From Ailurus styani (lineage: Eukaryota; Chordata; Mammalia; Carnivora; Ailuridae): a stretch of 64,000 nt of DNA. The stretch is from positions 1,935,525 to 1,999,524 of the forward strand of contig LNAC01000346.1 in assembly GCA_002007465.1 (NCBI GenBank). Reading direction: 5' to 3'. Shown piece by piece: positions 12,511-24,699 of the stretch. The notes beneath the pieces were generated by a model that was not told where the DNA came from, made no database searches, and saw only the letters and a program-made list of their open reading frames with translations. Position 1 is the first letter of the stretch. Every line of letters begins with the position of its first letter. Both the position numbers and the translations under genes were made by a program.

Positions 12511-12552
12511 AAGCAAGCAAGCAAGAAAGGAAGCAAGCAAGAAAGAATGGAA
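12511..12552 (+). repeat. AAGC/AAGG/AAGA-type tetranucleotide microsatellite
   Basis: Imperfect tetranucleotide run 'GCAAGCAAGCAAGAAAGG' and following units, about 42 bases. Confidence 0.75.
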
Positions 12553-13552
12553 GACCTGAAAACGTTGGAGGACCTACAAAGTAAGAAAAAAGGATAAGAG
12601 GAGCTATTAAAAATGTAAAATGTTGGTTGATTTTTTCCATGACCCCAGCAGAAAAAGTATTTTCAACTTTACCACACTGACTAAGCAGTGAGACAACAGA
12701 GAAAGTCCATACACAAATAGAACTAACCTGAACCCTATTTTTGAGACACATATCACCCATGCACTTATTTTTTTGTATTTATCTTGCCCAACACACATAC
12801 TCATAACACATATTCACTCCCCGACCTGCACTCACACTGTACATTTAATGAACGAATTAATTATTATTATTACATCTCAAGCTAATGTTGAAGACATCTG
12901 GAACTTTGTGATCCCATGGATTAAGATGCTAGGGGTTTCTGAAGAGCTGCACATTGGGAGGACAGAGACTCAAATTGGGAGGACACTGCAAAAGATATTC
13001 TAATGTAGAGGAATGTAGGATAAGTGTGGGGCCCTTAGTGTTTTTGTTGAGCTGTTCTCCAGAAGGAAGCACACCGTGGGAAAATGATAAGTGGTAGTTC
13101 CCTGAATGACTGAGCGGCTGCAGGCCAGTGCTTCCACACCTTTTCATGGCACAGCAGGCCTAGGAAATGTATGGCAAGCAGGGATAAACAGATGTGGTTT
13201 CTTGAACTGGAGAAGATTGACTGCTGGGGCTCCAGCCTACCCCAGAGCTTAAGGGATGCTGAAAGTATGCAGCTGAGTTTCTGAGCACCTGTGTGTGCTG
13301 TGGCTCATTGCATGGGAGCCACAAATATAGTCTATGAAAACTTCACTTTCAGTATACTTTTCTTTAGGCCTCATATTAGTCTAGTCTGACTTTTGTGTCT
13401 TCTGGTCAGATGGCACTTATCTGGAGTAAAGTTTTTTCCCGTCCCCTAGGTGAATGTAGCTCCCCCTTGGTAAGACCTGTATCTTGGCACTAGGTACATG
13501 GGCTAGATTCACCTCATGCTCACCCACCCACTGGGCACTCTTACAAAATATA
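12553..13552. other. Intergenic DNA, nothing recognised
   Basis: No exon, RNA gene or classifiable repeat was recognised. Confidence 0.4.
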
Positions 13553-13872
13553 GTTGATGCTTCAACAACACAAGGTTTAGGGACACTGACCCCTCACACA
13601 GCTGAAAATCCATTATAACTTTTGACTCTCCAAAACTTAACTACTAACAGCCTACTACCGAATGGAAGCCTTACCGATAGCAAAGTCAATTAATTCGCGT
13701 TTTGTATTCTATGTATTATTTACTGTATTCTTCCAAAAAAGTAAGCTAGAGAAAAGAACATGTTATTAAGAAAGTCATAAGGAAGAGAAAATAAATTTAT
13801 AGGATTCTACTGTAAAAACCTGCATCTAAGTCAAACCCACACAATTCAAACCTGTGTTGTTCAAGAGGCAAC
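13553..13872. mobile_element. Tigger-type (Tc1/mariner) non-autonomous DNA transposon fossil
   Basis: About 320 bp bounded by inverted repeats. The left end is 'GTTGATGCTTCAACAACACA'; the reverse complement of the right end reads 'GTTGCCTCTTGAACAACACA'. The interior ('AGTCAATTAATTCGCG', 'AAGTAAGCTAGAGAAAAGAA') matches a common eutherian MITE that I remember as Tigger/MER class. It has no transposase frame. A flanking TA duplication is not clean. The exact subfamily name is unverified. Confidence 0.8.
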
Positions 13873-16654
13873 TCTATATCCACTTTGTATTTTACTGTCC
13901 TTTTATTCAAAAAATTTTATTTAACCTCCAATCTAATGGCCACAGACTACTGTGTGCACCATGCAGATTTGCTCCTATGAAACTTGGCGTAAATGTGTGT
14001 TGTAGGTTTCTGCACTCTGCTTGGCGAGCCCACGCAATTCATGGGATAGCCCCCAAGTATCTCATTGTTGGATTGATGATCGCATGCACTTTAACGTTCC
14101 CCTTGAGGTTTCCACTTTGTCTAAGGGCTACTACTAGGCTTTTGGGATATTACTTTTTTGGGAAAAAAATTCCAAGTGTTTTTTCCATGCTATCTTTTAA
14201 ACTCATCCCAGTTGTCTAGATAGAACAAAGACTCAAATTTCTAGGGGTATTTAGTAATAGACTTCTTTAGTTTTCTGCAATGATGTAGCTTTTCCTTACT
14301 TGTATATCCTGTTGGTAATTTCCATGGGAATGGCAGAGAGGGAAGAAGCAGTTGGTTTGGGTAGCAGTCATTTCACCCTCTTGAATGGAGAAATGTATGT
14401 GATTTCTAAAGACTGAAAGAGAAAAGGTCTGTTTTCCATAATGTGTATTTAAATTTTGTACATGCAAATAGTTGTAATTTCTGCAAAATTTTATCAGCAC
14501 AAGACTCTCAGACTTACCCCTTTCCAATTGAGAAGGAAACAGACAGTGTAGTAAATAGACTTAAAGATGCTCTTACCCTTCCATACCCTTCAGTAGAGAA
14601 AGCCTCAGGCTCTTTCCTGCCACACAGCCCAACATTTCAAACATAGATATAGCTAAGAGACGACCATTTAGCCAACTTACAAGCCTGCTGACCTGTTCCT
14701 AAGAAAGGATTTCATCAGTAGAACTTAAACTAATGTTATATACTTCAAATTGTCTTCCTCCTCTCACCCAGAAAATCCTCATCACTGACCCTTGACCCCA
14801 ATGATGTGGAGTAAAGGAATGAAAGCATTGTGATGTTGTGCTCAGAAAAATACATTTTACAAGTGAAATAGGAGTTCATACTTTCTGCATCCATTAATGT
14901 CTGGTAAAAGCAAAGTATCTTAATATCCTTATTTTTGCCGCTGCTCACTAGTTTAGATGAGATTGATAAAGACTGATTTCTTTTTAACTGGCATGTTATT
15001 TAAATGAATTCTGAGCTACAATTATGGACTTTAAAAAATGAGAAGGACTTTGAAGAGTATCTAGCTTCTAAGTGTGTGTAAAACTGACATGAAAAATGTG
15101 ATCCAAGTTCAACTAACCGTGCTAAACACAGTGCCTCTCCCCCTCAGAAAAAGTAAATTGCAGCCTTAATTTATTTAGAGTCTTCCATTTATAAATATGC
15201 ACCGTGAATTTTCAAGATAGGATATTAAAAAAAAAAAACAGAACAGTATTTCCCAAACATACATGACCAATCCACCTTTTTTCAATGACATATCTGTTAA
15301 AATTTCTAGAGGAGTATTTCAAAAAACAATATTTGGGAAACACATCTATGCCAATTTTATCATTTTCATGAAAGAAATTTGGCAGAGATAATCAAAGTGA
15401 TGTGTCCATAATCTCTTAGTGTCAATTCCTGGAATAGTACCCAAGACTCCAGTTTCCAGGCTTATTTTCCCGCTACATCGCATGCTTCAAATATGTGTAC
15501 ATACCGAGCACGTGACGATCATTAGACACACTTCTCTGTATAAAATTGTATTGTCTCTATATTTTAAAATATATTAAAGAGTTGTTTCATTGTCCAATGG
15601 ATCTAGAGTCAAGTGTATAATCCTAAACTATCAAAGCTGCTGTGTTTTATTCTTTGCTTATATTTAACTATCTTGCCAAATACATATGTATACTATTAGC
15701 ATAAATCAAATGATACAAGACTGATAGGAATCAATATAAGTTGGATGATTTTGTTTAAATCTTTGCTTATAGCCTGCAAAATATAGTCAAGTAGCTCAAG
15801 TTGGCCTATCACGTTTCCCTTCATTGACATGACTGCAAATTCAATCTGAATCTAATGTTTATGTATCTACTGGATACTCTGAATAAAGAATTGATTGAAG
15901 CCCCTTTTATAAATACACAGTTTTGTTATTAATCAAGTTAAACATTTCAATAATACACAAAATGACTATTTCCTTGGAAGAAGGTATCAGTGGTAAAGCT
16001 TATTATAAGAGCATGTAGCTCAGTAAATAAGAGTAGGGTGGGATTGTAACTTTTAAGAACTGAGTTGGGGGAAAAATAATAGTATTTTTATGTGAAGGAC
16101 TTTTGGAACCTTGTGGAGGTCTTGAAAACTATGTGGTAATTTAAAGAGTAAGAATACTTTTACCAAGCTGAAGATAACTTAGAAAGTAAAATCTGACTAT
16201 TGCCATGACTAAGAACTTTTGTTTTTAAATCAAGATAAGATTTGGTTTAATTTACCCATCTTGTATAATACTACACTGTTATCATACTTTCACAGGGAAT
16301 GCAGTTATGACTGTTTATGATAACTTTTCATTCTAGTATCAGAGACACTTATTCTAGAAAAAATATATCAAATTCTAATGGAAGTTTAGCTATACATGAA
16401 AGGAACCTATTTATTTTTCTTTCTTGTCGTTCAGAGGTATGAGTTTCTGTGTCCTTGAAAAACCTGGTAGCGTGCAGTATATAAGGTAACAGAAGCTTTT
16501 TTCTTCCATCTGTCTACAGGTATGTTATTCCTCTGTATGTATTTTCCTCTCTACACTGTCAAGATCTTTCTTGCATAACTTAAAAATAGCCCTAGCCCTT
16601 ACAGATTCCCTTTCTCTGGAATCAGGCTTTGGTTTTTCAGCACTATAAAGAATA
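13873..16654. other. Intergenic DNA, nothing recognised
   Basis: A/T-rich sequence. No coding homology was recognised, including in the 121-codon plus frame at 13854-14219, whose composition is that of chance. Confidence 0.45.
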
Positions 16655-18037
16655 CAACAAGATACTACCATACACCTATTAGAATGGCCAAAATCTGGAA
16701 TACAGACAACACCAAATACTGGTGAAGACGTGGGGAAACAGGAACTCTTACTCATTACTTGTGGAAATGCAAAATGGTACAGCTACTTTGGAAGACAGTT
16801 TGGTTGTTTCTTACAAAACTAAACTTTTTTTTAATCAAACGACCCAACAATTGTACTCCTCAGTATTTACCCAAAGGAGCTGAGTAAACTCCTAGCCACA
16901 CAAAAATCTGCACACAGATGTTTATAGTACCTTTGAACATAACTGCCAACATGTGAATGGAACCACGATGTCCTTTTGTAGGTGACCAAATAAACGACAG
17001 GACACCCAGACAATGGAGTATTATCCAGCACTAAAGAGAAAGTAGCTATTAAGCCATGACATACATGGAGAAAACTGAAGTGCATATTATTAAGTGAAAA
17101 AAGTCAATCTGGGAAGGTTATATACTGTATGAGTCCAACGAAATGACATGCTGGAAAAGGCAAAACTATGGAGATAGTAAAAAGATCAGGGGTTGCCAGA
17201 CGGTAGTGGGTGGTGAGGGGAAGAGAAGAATAGAAATAACACATAAGATTTTTAGGGCAAGCAAAATGCTCTGTTTAATACATGGATATATATGTCAGTA
17301 TACACTTGTCCAAACCCACAGAATGCATATGACCAAGGGTGAACCCTAAGGTTAACTATGGTTTGTGATTATGATGGAGGTTCATCCTTGGTGAAAAATG
17401 CACCATTCTCTCAGGGGCACGTGCACCCGAATGTTTATAGCAGCAATGTCCACAATAGCCAAACTATGGAAAGAACCTAGATGTCCATCAACAGATGAAT
17501 GGATAAAGAAGATGTGGTATATATATACAATGGAATACTATGCAGCTATCAAAAGAAACGAAATCTTGCCATTTGCAACGACATGGATGGAACTGGAGGG
17601 TATTATGCTGAGCGAAATAAGTCAATCAGAGAAAGACAATTATCATATGATCTCTCTGATATGAGGAACTTGAGGGGCAGGGTGGGGGGTTGTGGGGGGT
17701 AGGGAGGGAAAAATAATGAAACAAGATGGGATGGGGAAGGACACAAATCATAAGAGACTCCTAATCTCACAAAACAAACTGAGGGTTACTGGGGGGTGGG
17801 AGGGTAGGGATAGGGTGGATGGGTTATGGGCATTGGGGAGGGTTTGTGCTTTGGTGAATGCTGTGAAAGATGTAAGCCTGATGATTCACAGACCTGTACC
17901 CCTTGGGCAAAGAATAAAAATAAAATTTAAAAAAAATGCACCATTCTGATGAGTGATGTTGATAATGGGGGAGGCTGTGCCTATGTAAGTTCAGGGACTA
18001 CATGGAAGATCTCTGTACAAAACGACCTATATCAGAA
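16655..18037 (+). mobile_element. Old L1 3' end, split by a younger L1 insertion
   Basis: 16655-17393 contains end-of-ORF2 and 3' UTR text typical of L1 ('ACACCTATTAGAATGGCC', 'GTGGAAATGCAAAATGGTAC', 'TTTGGAAGACAGTTTGG'). After a younger insertion, 17948-18037 resumes the L1 3' UTR ('GATGTTGATAATGGGGGAGG'). ORF2 remnants carry several stops, so the element is dead and 5'-truncated. Confidence 0.85.
17410..17931 (+). mobile_element. Young carnivore L1 3' end, 5'-truncated, nested in older L1
   Basis: About 520 bp of L1 with the end of the ORF2 region ('ATGTTTATAGCAGCAATGTC', 'ACATGGATGGAACTGGAGGG') and a G-rich 3' UTR, ending in an A-rich tail. Flanked by perfect 16-bp target duplications 'AAAAATGCACCATTCT' at 17394-17409 and 17932-17947. 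The remaining ORF2 C-terminal stretch stays open for about 88 codons, but the element lacks everything upstream and cannot be autonomous. Confidence 0.92.
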
Positions 18038-18064
18038 ATACCTAATGTTGTGAATTTCCATTCT

Positions 18065-18067
<3 letters not shown>

Positions 18068-18120
<53 letters not shown>
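18068..18120 (+). repeat. (GA)n microsatellite, about 26 units
   Basis: Perfect AG/GA dinucleotide run of about 53 bases lying inside the 3' half of a CAN-SINE. It corresponds to the short CT tract that other copies have before 'GTCAAATAAA'. Confidence 0.95.
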
Positions 18121-18122
<2 letters not shown>

Positions 18123-18258
18123 ACAAGTAGGCAGAGAGGCAGGCAGAGAGAGAGAGGAGGAAGCAGAGAACCCAACGTGGGACTTGATCCCAGGACCCTG
18201 AGATCATGACCCACGCCAAAGGCAGAGGCCTTAACCCACTGAGCCATGCAGGTGCCCC
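18121..18258 (-). mobile_element. CAN-SINE with expanded internal GA tract and lost A-tail
   Basis: 'TCACAAGTAGGCAGAGAGGC' through 'GAGATCATGACC' to 'GAGCCATGCAGGTGCCCC' is the reverse complement of the carnivore SINE. The element's tail 'TTTATTTATT' is absent: after the GA tract only 'TTCTGACAG' remains. The dinucleotide expansion is therefore the SINE's own pyrimidine tract. Confidence 0.9.
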
Positions 18259-18799
18259 AATAGTTATAGTTTTGATCAACAATCGATGAACCTAAATTAA
18301 CACTGTCTTAATTTACAAATATGGTATGCTTCAAAATATAGTAGTTTGTACACAGGGCGACAAAGCATCCTGGTGTGCCTAGCATTAAGGGTTTCCCACA
18401 AGCTAGGACTTTCTGTGCTAAAACCAGGACAGTCCTAGACATAGAATGGTTTGTCAACGTATTCATACATATGAAATTTGAGACAGCAAAGGCAAACTAG
18501 AAATCTCCACTAGATCTGAAGGAAGGTAAGCTTTGCTTCTCTAGCCTCCTATGTAGCCCTTCTTAGTTACTCCTTTTCAAGCTCCCCTTGACTCAAACTA
18601 CTTTCTACCTCACCACTTCTCCTCTTTCACTGAAACTATACCTTTTCCTAGGACACAGAAATCCAGATGGCAGTGCCCTAGCCAGCTCTCCCTCCAATAA
18701 TCTTTTTCTTCTTTCTGTTCACTGAACCTCACCTAATTTATTCTATTTCTTCAGAAATTATACTTGTACTACAATAAATAATGCTGCCATATATTTTAA
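18259..18799. other. Intergenic DNA, nothing recognised
   Basis: No gene or classifiable repeat seen. Confidence 0.4.
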
Positions 18800-18925
18800 A
18801 CCCTGCATACATACATTTGCATGTTATTCATTCAACAAATATTTATGAGGTACCAACTTTGTGTCAAGAATTATTCAAGACCTTATAGAGACAGTATAAA
18901 AAGACAGAACTGCTCTCAAAACATT
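18800..18925 (+). repeat. L2 3'-end fragment
   Basis: Reads 'TTCATTCAACAAATATTTAT', then 'GTGTCAAGAATTATTC' and 'GACAGAACTGCTCTCAAAAC', close in order and wording to the L2 LINE 3' consensus. Confidence 0.65.
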
Positions 18926-18949
18926 ACATATGGACATGCAAGCAAATAA

Positions 18950-19250
18950 ATACACCGTTGATTCTCATTATTGGCTGCAGTAGTGTTTTATAAAGTCACT
19001 GGTCACTGAAAACATGAAATTACAAATACTAAGCCATTGCTCCCAGGGAAAACATGCAGGGTTAGGTTCCTGTCAGTGCCCAGTCACATTTTCATTAACC
19101 AATCAATACATAAATTTGTTTTATGTGTGTTTCTATTTAAAGACACCTCGTTTAAAGATATCATTGATTCACTGAACTCAAGACCAGCAGAACTAGAATG
19201 CATGCTTGTACGAAGTTATCCACATGTCTGTAAATGACCGTTAAGATTAC
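18950..19250. repeat. Ancient medium-reiteration repeat, class uncertain
   Basis: The stretch with 'TTGATTCTCATTATTGGCTG', 'CCATTGCTCCCAGGGAAAAC' and 'CCAATCAATACATAAATTTG' is a familiar eutherian repeat text that I believe is a DNA-transposon fossil. The family name and exact ends are not certain. Confidence 0.55.
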
Positions 19251-20189
19251 TGGTTAAAAATTACTTTTAGTGACAGGCAAATTCTCAAAAACAGAATCCC
19301 AAATGATAAGGATCAATTATAGCTCAATAAATGGAGATATTCTGAGAGAAGAAAAGAAAGCATATAAGGTTGATGGCTGGATTCAGGGCAGGATTCACCA
19401 AGAAAGCCGTGTTTAATCTGAGACCCTACAGATGTGTGTTTTCCAGGCAGACACAGAAAACGGGCAGTCTTAATGGAGGGCACAGCCTATGTGTGTGCAC
19501 AGAAGGGAATCTGCACATAACGCCTGATCATAGAGAATGGGACAAAGTGCTAGACGAAGATGAGCTAGAATGGCAGGAAGGGGCCAACTTGGTAGGATTT
19601 ACTGTAAGATAAAATCTTTGGAGTTTGTGAATCACAAGGAAGTACTGGAGAATTTTGAGGAAAAGCAGTGGAGTTATCAGAGTTCCCCTTTAAAGAAACT
19701 TCACTGGCATCCCATGAAGGATAGATTGGAGAAGCATGGCACAAGAGTCAGGGAAAAAGAAAGTGAAACAATCGAGCAACCATTCAGGAGACAAGGGGAG
19801 GGGCCAATGTTAAGGCAAAACAGAGATAATGAGAAGATAAACATAGAAAATGTTTACGTTCTCTTTTGAATTAATAGACAAGAGTCAACCAAAATAAATG
19901 AATGATAGTTGATGTCAGATTTGGGACCAAAATGGGGAGACAGAAAATTTTGGATGCTGCCATCCACCCAACTAAACAATATGAGTCACGTGTTCAGATT
20001 TGTTTCTGTTTCTTTGAGATGAACGGTGAATCCTGAAAGTGACAGCTAACAGAAATTTTGGCCTAAGAGTTTAGGAGAAGAATCTTAGTACAAGATGCCT
20101 ATTTTGGAGTCTTTAGAGTAGAAATGGTAGGTTGAACAGAAGGCATAAAATAAATTGCCAATGGAAAATAGTTACAGTGAATTCTTAGG
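19251..20189. other. Intergenic DNA, nothing recognised
   Basis: Two overlapping plus-strand open frames (19370-19612, 19570-19869) have no recognisable motif and no flanking splice context that I would trust. Confidence 0.4.
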
Positions 20190-20325
20190 TTGCATTATAT
20201 TATGATATGGGCATTATCCTCAATTTACAGGTGGGCCACAGAAAGGATACATAACCTTCCTCAAGTCAACTAGTGTTCAAATAGTAGAGCATACATTTGA
20301 ACCAAAAGGATATGGCTTCAGATAA
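20190..20325 (-). repeat. MIR fragment
   Basis: 'CATTATCCTCAATTTACAGG' followed by 'CTCAAGTCAACTAGTG' and a final 'TTTGAACCAAAAGG' matches a reverse-complement MIR. Confidence 0.7.
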
Positions 20326-22124
20326 TTGAGAGTCTTCCCTAGGGTATGTTATAATTTAAGAACCAGACAAGATAAGAAAAAGCCGAAAAAAGGCTTGAAG
20401 GAGAATGGCATAGTAGAAGGAAGAAACAAAAGAGACTCATGCAACAGAGGCAAAAATGAAATTAATTTGATGTCAGGCATCAGTGCCAGAGGTGGTAGAG
20501 AGACCGAATAAGAGAAGAACGAAAAGTATTGTCACCTTTGTGTCACCGGTTATCTTAGCAGAACTCCAATTCTTAGTGATGTGGGAAATATGGGAAAAGA
20601 GAAGAAATGGATGTAGAAATTGTACAAATTTTACCTTTAAGCATAACTGTAAAAGAAAAGAGGCTGGAAGAGCTATAACCAGGGAATAGTTCATGAAGAA
20701 GTGATGTTGAAAATGGGGGGAAAAAAAGAACTGATGTCCTCTTGGTGAGGACAGAGATGGATTAGATCCAAGAGTACAGGTGGACAGGTTACCTTCAAAC
20801 TCTAAGGTATAGTTAAAGGGATAAGAATAGGTGCAGATGTAGTATAGGTAAGAGGGAGGTTGAAGAAATTTGGAACTGGTAGAGATTTTTCTTTGAGAAA
20901 TAAAAGATAAAAATATTTTCATTTTATTTTTTTCAGACAAGATAAATGGCCTTATACTTAAAAAAACACAAAATGTACATTTCTAAAAGTAGAAATGTTA
21001 AACATCATGGCAGATGAACAGAAGGAATGTTTCTTTGGTCAGAGGGGAGTTCGTAATACTCTGTATCATGCTGTCGAGATGACTGTCAACCACACCTGGA
21101 AAGGAGTAGAATCTTGACTAGAACTTAAGTTATTTTGAAAAAAAGGTTAGTACTATGAAGATTTCCTAGGGATGTTTCACTTTGGTTATCTTAAAACAGA
21201 GAGTCCCAATCTTACCAATCATCCACATGGCTTTAGCCCCATTCTTCATCCTTTCTTGCCTTCAACATAATACCCCTAGCCTCTGTCACCAGGATGTAAG
21301 AAATACCACCATTTGCTTTACATATTGGCTTTCATCCCTACTTTCACTAGGCTTCCTCTAGCTGAGGATTACTTCTTCCCCTGGAGTGAAATTCTTTGCA
21401 GACCAAAACTCTACCATAGTTCATATAAGTCTCCCTATCTGTCTAAAATCCCAGATTCAGATGTTTATATGTTACTTCCAAATCAATCTCAGAAACTGAG
21501 TGTCCCCTTTTGAGCCTTTTTCTTTGCTTTCTTTTAGGACTTTCACTCAGCTTCTTATCCAGGCTTTATTCCCTGTTAATTTTCTAGCTGTAATCTCCAC
21601 TACCATTTGACTTACCAATTAAACCTGACTTTTTCTCTTATCCCGGTCTCCTTGCTCTGTTCACCAGCCTTAACTTTTTCACTTTGCTTCTCTTAATTCT
21701 CAGTGGATCACAATCTCATAACATCTGTTAGATGTAGACACACTGTGTGTATATAAATGGGTATAATGCACAAATAAACATGTACTTGATACACATTCCA
21801 CAGTGCATGTGTCCACATCTACCCAGGGAAGGGGATGTATTAAGTGAAATGAGTATATGGTTGAACATCTTTGACAGGCTAAGCTGTGGAGACACAGCCA
21901 CGAAGCATATTATAAGAGTTTTCTTAGGCTAAAAGAAACTATAGAAATCATATAAGAGATGATGCCAGGAAGCCAAGAGATAAATCTCTGTCAAATTCCT
22001 AGCATACTGAGATCCTCTTTAAAACACATTTTTCCATTCACTTTTTGCTGCTTTTTCCCTAGCCAGATCTCTTACCTCACATATCTTCAAAGCAGAAAAA
22101 GTCAGAATGATGAGTAGAGGTTGC

Positions 22125-22129
<5 letters not shown>
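20326..22129. other. Intergenic DNA, nothing recognised
   Basis: No gene seen. The 155-codon minus-strand open frame at 20473-20940 has no known domain or signal, and its plus complement is also open in part. I treat it as chance. Confidence 0.4.

Positions 22130-22160
<31 letters not shown>
22130..22160 (+). repeat. (CA)n microsatellite
   Basis: About 15 perfect AC units. Confidence 0.95.
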
Positions 22161-22163
<3 letters not shown>

Positions 22164-23379
22164 AAAATTTTAGATCCTGCTTCTAAAGAGATTATTGTTC
22201 TAATGGAATATGTCTGATCCTATTGGTTTAGGAATCTCTGCACTTCAACAATGACATGGAAACTTCCACAAAGAGGTCTGAGGGGAAAGAAAAGATACAG
22301 TTTAACAAACCTGTGTTCCTTTACTCTTTCTTATAGTTTTGGGGGATTATATAGTACATATTAATCCACAATGTGTTCAAGGCTTCCACTCACCAGAAAC
22401 TTACAAATGGGAATATTACTAATCACTACTCCCTTTACATCTTTTTTTTTCTAATTTTTTGCTGCTAGTCACTCAAAGTCTTAAGACAAGATGTTCTCTG
22501 TAGTTCATTGTTTTTATAAATACCCATTAGAGTAATTGCCTGCAACTTCCTTTTGAAACCTAGTCTTCGGTGTGTCATGAGCCCTGCACCTTCGTCAGCA
22601 CCGAATACACAAATGCTGTTCTGGAGTGAACACAGCCTGCTCCTCTTGATTTTGTTACCTGACATATGTCCTGATGATGACCTTGGCTCCCTGGAGAGAA
22701 AGCAATCTGTGCCAAGGGAAAAAATGGAATTGAGTCCTCTACGCCTCCGGCAGAGGCTTTCTGTCTAATATGCCTTCTAAAATGGAGCCGTAAGTCACTT
22801 CAGTTCTACAGATACTATCGCTCTTTACTTCTATGCAGAAGAGCAATAACTTCTGACCAGGAGACCCTCTCAGTCTTAGCAAAGAGCCTCAATTTGAGAT
22901 TGATCTGATACTCTGGAAACCAGAACTGTTTTAGCTGAACGGCTAATGCTAAAACACAAAACCAGCTAAGTATCTATGAAAGGGAGGGCTTCAATTTTAT
23001 AAATGTGAATGAATAACTAGAATGATATTAACTGAATTTAGGAGCATAATAATTTACCTTGGTGCCACCCCGTTCATTCCACACCACCCTCTAACTCCAT
23101 GATTGCGTTTTCTAAGTCTACAGGAATATGTGAATTTAGAAAATCATAGGAATGAGACATCATCTCAGGAGAAAGAGAATGAATCTGGTCAATAATTCTT
23201 ATGCGGCCACATGGAAAATTACTATAACAACTTTATTTTTGTCATTCAAAAGTTGTCCTAAGTATAATTTCTTGACTGTGATAATGTAATATATATAGTT
23301 GTTCCTAGAACAGAGTTTAAGGGTTGGGCTTGAGAATCAGTGCTTGCTTCTATCAATTTGCAGCTACAAGACAACACAG
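22161..23379. other. Intergenic DNA, nothing recognised
   Basis: No gene or classifiable repeat seen. Confidence 0.4.
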
Positions 23380-23560
23380 AATGATTCAGAGCCAACCAGC
23401 TTGGGTTCAAATACAGTCTCTGTCCACATGGTGCCTCAGTTCCCTCATTTGTAAAATCTGAATGAACATAGTACTGGTTTCACAGGAAACTGTGGGAATT
23501 AAATGAGTTAATATTTCTAAAGCATCTAGAACTGGCACAAATTATGTCTACGTTAGTACG
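23380..23560 (+). repeat. MIR element
   Basis: Forward MIR order: 'GCTTGGGTTCAAATACAG', 'GTGCCTCAGTTCCCTCATTT', 'GTAAAATCTGAATGA', 'GGAATTAAATGAGTTAATAT' and 'CATCTAGAACTGGCAC'. Well preserved for its age. Confidence 0.85.
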
Positions 23561-23839
23561 TGTAAAATAAAATATTGGAAAGTTCATTTAATCTCTGGAA
23601 TTCTGTGTTTTTTCATTAGGAAACATAAATTAAAGTAGTATTTACTTTGTTAGGTTGTTAAAAGAATTTAATACAGATTGCATTATATAAACATTAACTT
23701 CCATAATGATTAGCTATTAAAAAATAGAAATAAAACTACATCTCCATATAGCAGTAATGAGAACACTTATTACAGACATTGCCAATTTACAAATGGGCCA
23801 AGAGTCAGTACTGCTTTGTTAAAAACTTGAAATTTAGAC

Positions 23840-24270
23840 TCAAACAGCCAGGATGCGAATCTCAGTTCTGTCTTTTACTAGCTTTATAATATCTGTAATG
23901 ACATTAGGTCACGGGCGCCTGGGTGGCTCAGTGGGTTAAAGCCTCTGCTTTCGGCTCAGGTCATGATCTCCTGGGATCGAGGCCCGCATCGGGCTCTCTA
24001 CTCAGCAGGGAGCCTGCTTCCTCCTCTCCCTGTCTCTCTGCCTGCCTCTCTGCCTACTTGTAATCTCTCTCTCTGTGTCAAATAAATAAAAATAAAATCT
24101 AAAAAAAAAAATGACATTAGGTCACACATTTATTCTCCTCCTGGTCTTAGCTTCTTCTGAAAAATGTGGACAATAATGCCTATGTCTAAGTGTTGTGAGC
24201 ATTAACTGAGATCACGTCTTCAAAAAAGCTGACACATTGGATACATGCAATAATTGGTAGGTATTAGTAA
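23840..24270 (+). repeat. MIR element interrupted by a CAN-SINE
   Basis: The left half (23840-23912, 'GCGAATCTCAGTTCTGTC') and the right half (24126-24270, 'GAAAAATGTGGACAATAATG', 'GAGCATTAACTGAGAT') together form one forward MIR split by the SINE at 23913-24109. Confidence 0.75.
23913..24109 (+). mobile_element. Young CAN-SINE with intact target duplication
   Basis: Full-length copy: 'GGGCGCCTGGGTGGCTCAG' box region, 'GGCTCAGGTCATGATCTC', CT-rich spacer, 'TCAAATAAATAAAAATAAAA' tail and oligo-A. Perfect 16-bp duplications 'AATGACATTAGGTCAC' at 23897-23912 and 24110-24125 mark a recent insertion. Confidence 0.97.
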
Positions 24271-24450
24271 TTTCCATTTGTGTTGTGTTCTAAAGTTTGA
24301 AACTCAAATCACATTTTCCCCAGGAAGCTATATTTCAAATTGTGGCCAATATCTTGGGAAAGTCCATTTAAGAATATTCCACTCAAAAATTAACTAAAAT
24401 AAAAGCAATATTACAGTGAAAACGTAGCAATCTAAGAGTAGCCATTGGGA

Positions 24451-24650
24451 GCGCCTGGGTGGCTCAGTGGGTTAAAGCCTCTGCCTTCAGCTCAGGTCAT
24501 GATCTCAGGGTCCTGGGATCCAGCCCCGCATCAGGCTCCCTGCTCAGCGGGGAGCCTGCTTCCTCCCCTTTCTCTGCCTGCCTCTCTGCCTACTTGTGAT
24601 CTCTCTCTCTCTCTGTCAAATAAATAAATAAAATCTTTAAAAAAAAATAA
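24451..24650 (+). mobile_element. CAN-SINE with 18-bp target duplication
   Basis: Full-length copy beginning 'GCGCCTGGGTGGCTCAGTG' and ending in 'AAATAAATAAAATC' plus A-tail. Flanks 'TAAGAGTAGCCATTGGGA' (24433-24450) and 'TAAGAGTAGCCATTAGGA' (24651-24668) differ at one base. Confidence 0.96.
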
Positions 24651-24699
24651 TAAGAGTAGCCATTAGGAAACCTGGACTCTGGCTACCTTCCAAGGAGGG

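Noticed and set aside
17398..17702. Open frame with reverse-transcriptase-like end ('AAIKRNEILPFATTWMELEG')
   Set aside because: It is the C-terminal ORF2 relic of a truncated L1, not a host gene.
20473..20940. 155-codon minus-strand frame
   Set aside because: No domain, no splice context and no compositional signature; chance frames of this length are expected in 64 kb searched in six frames.
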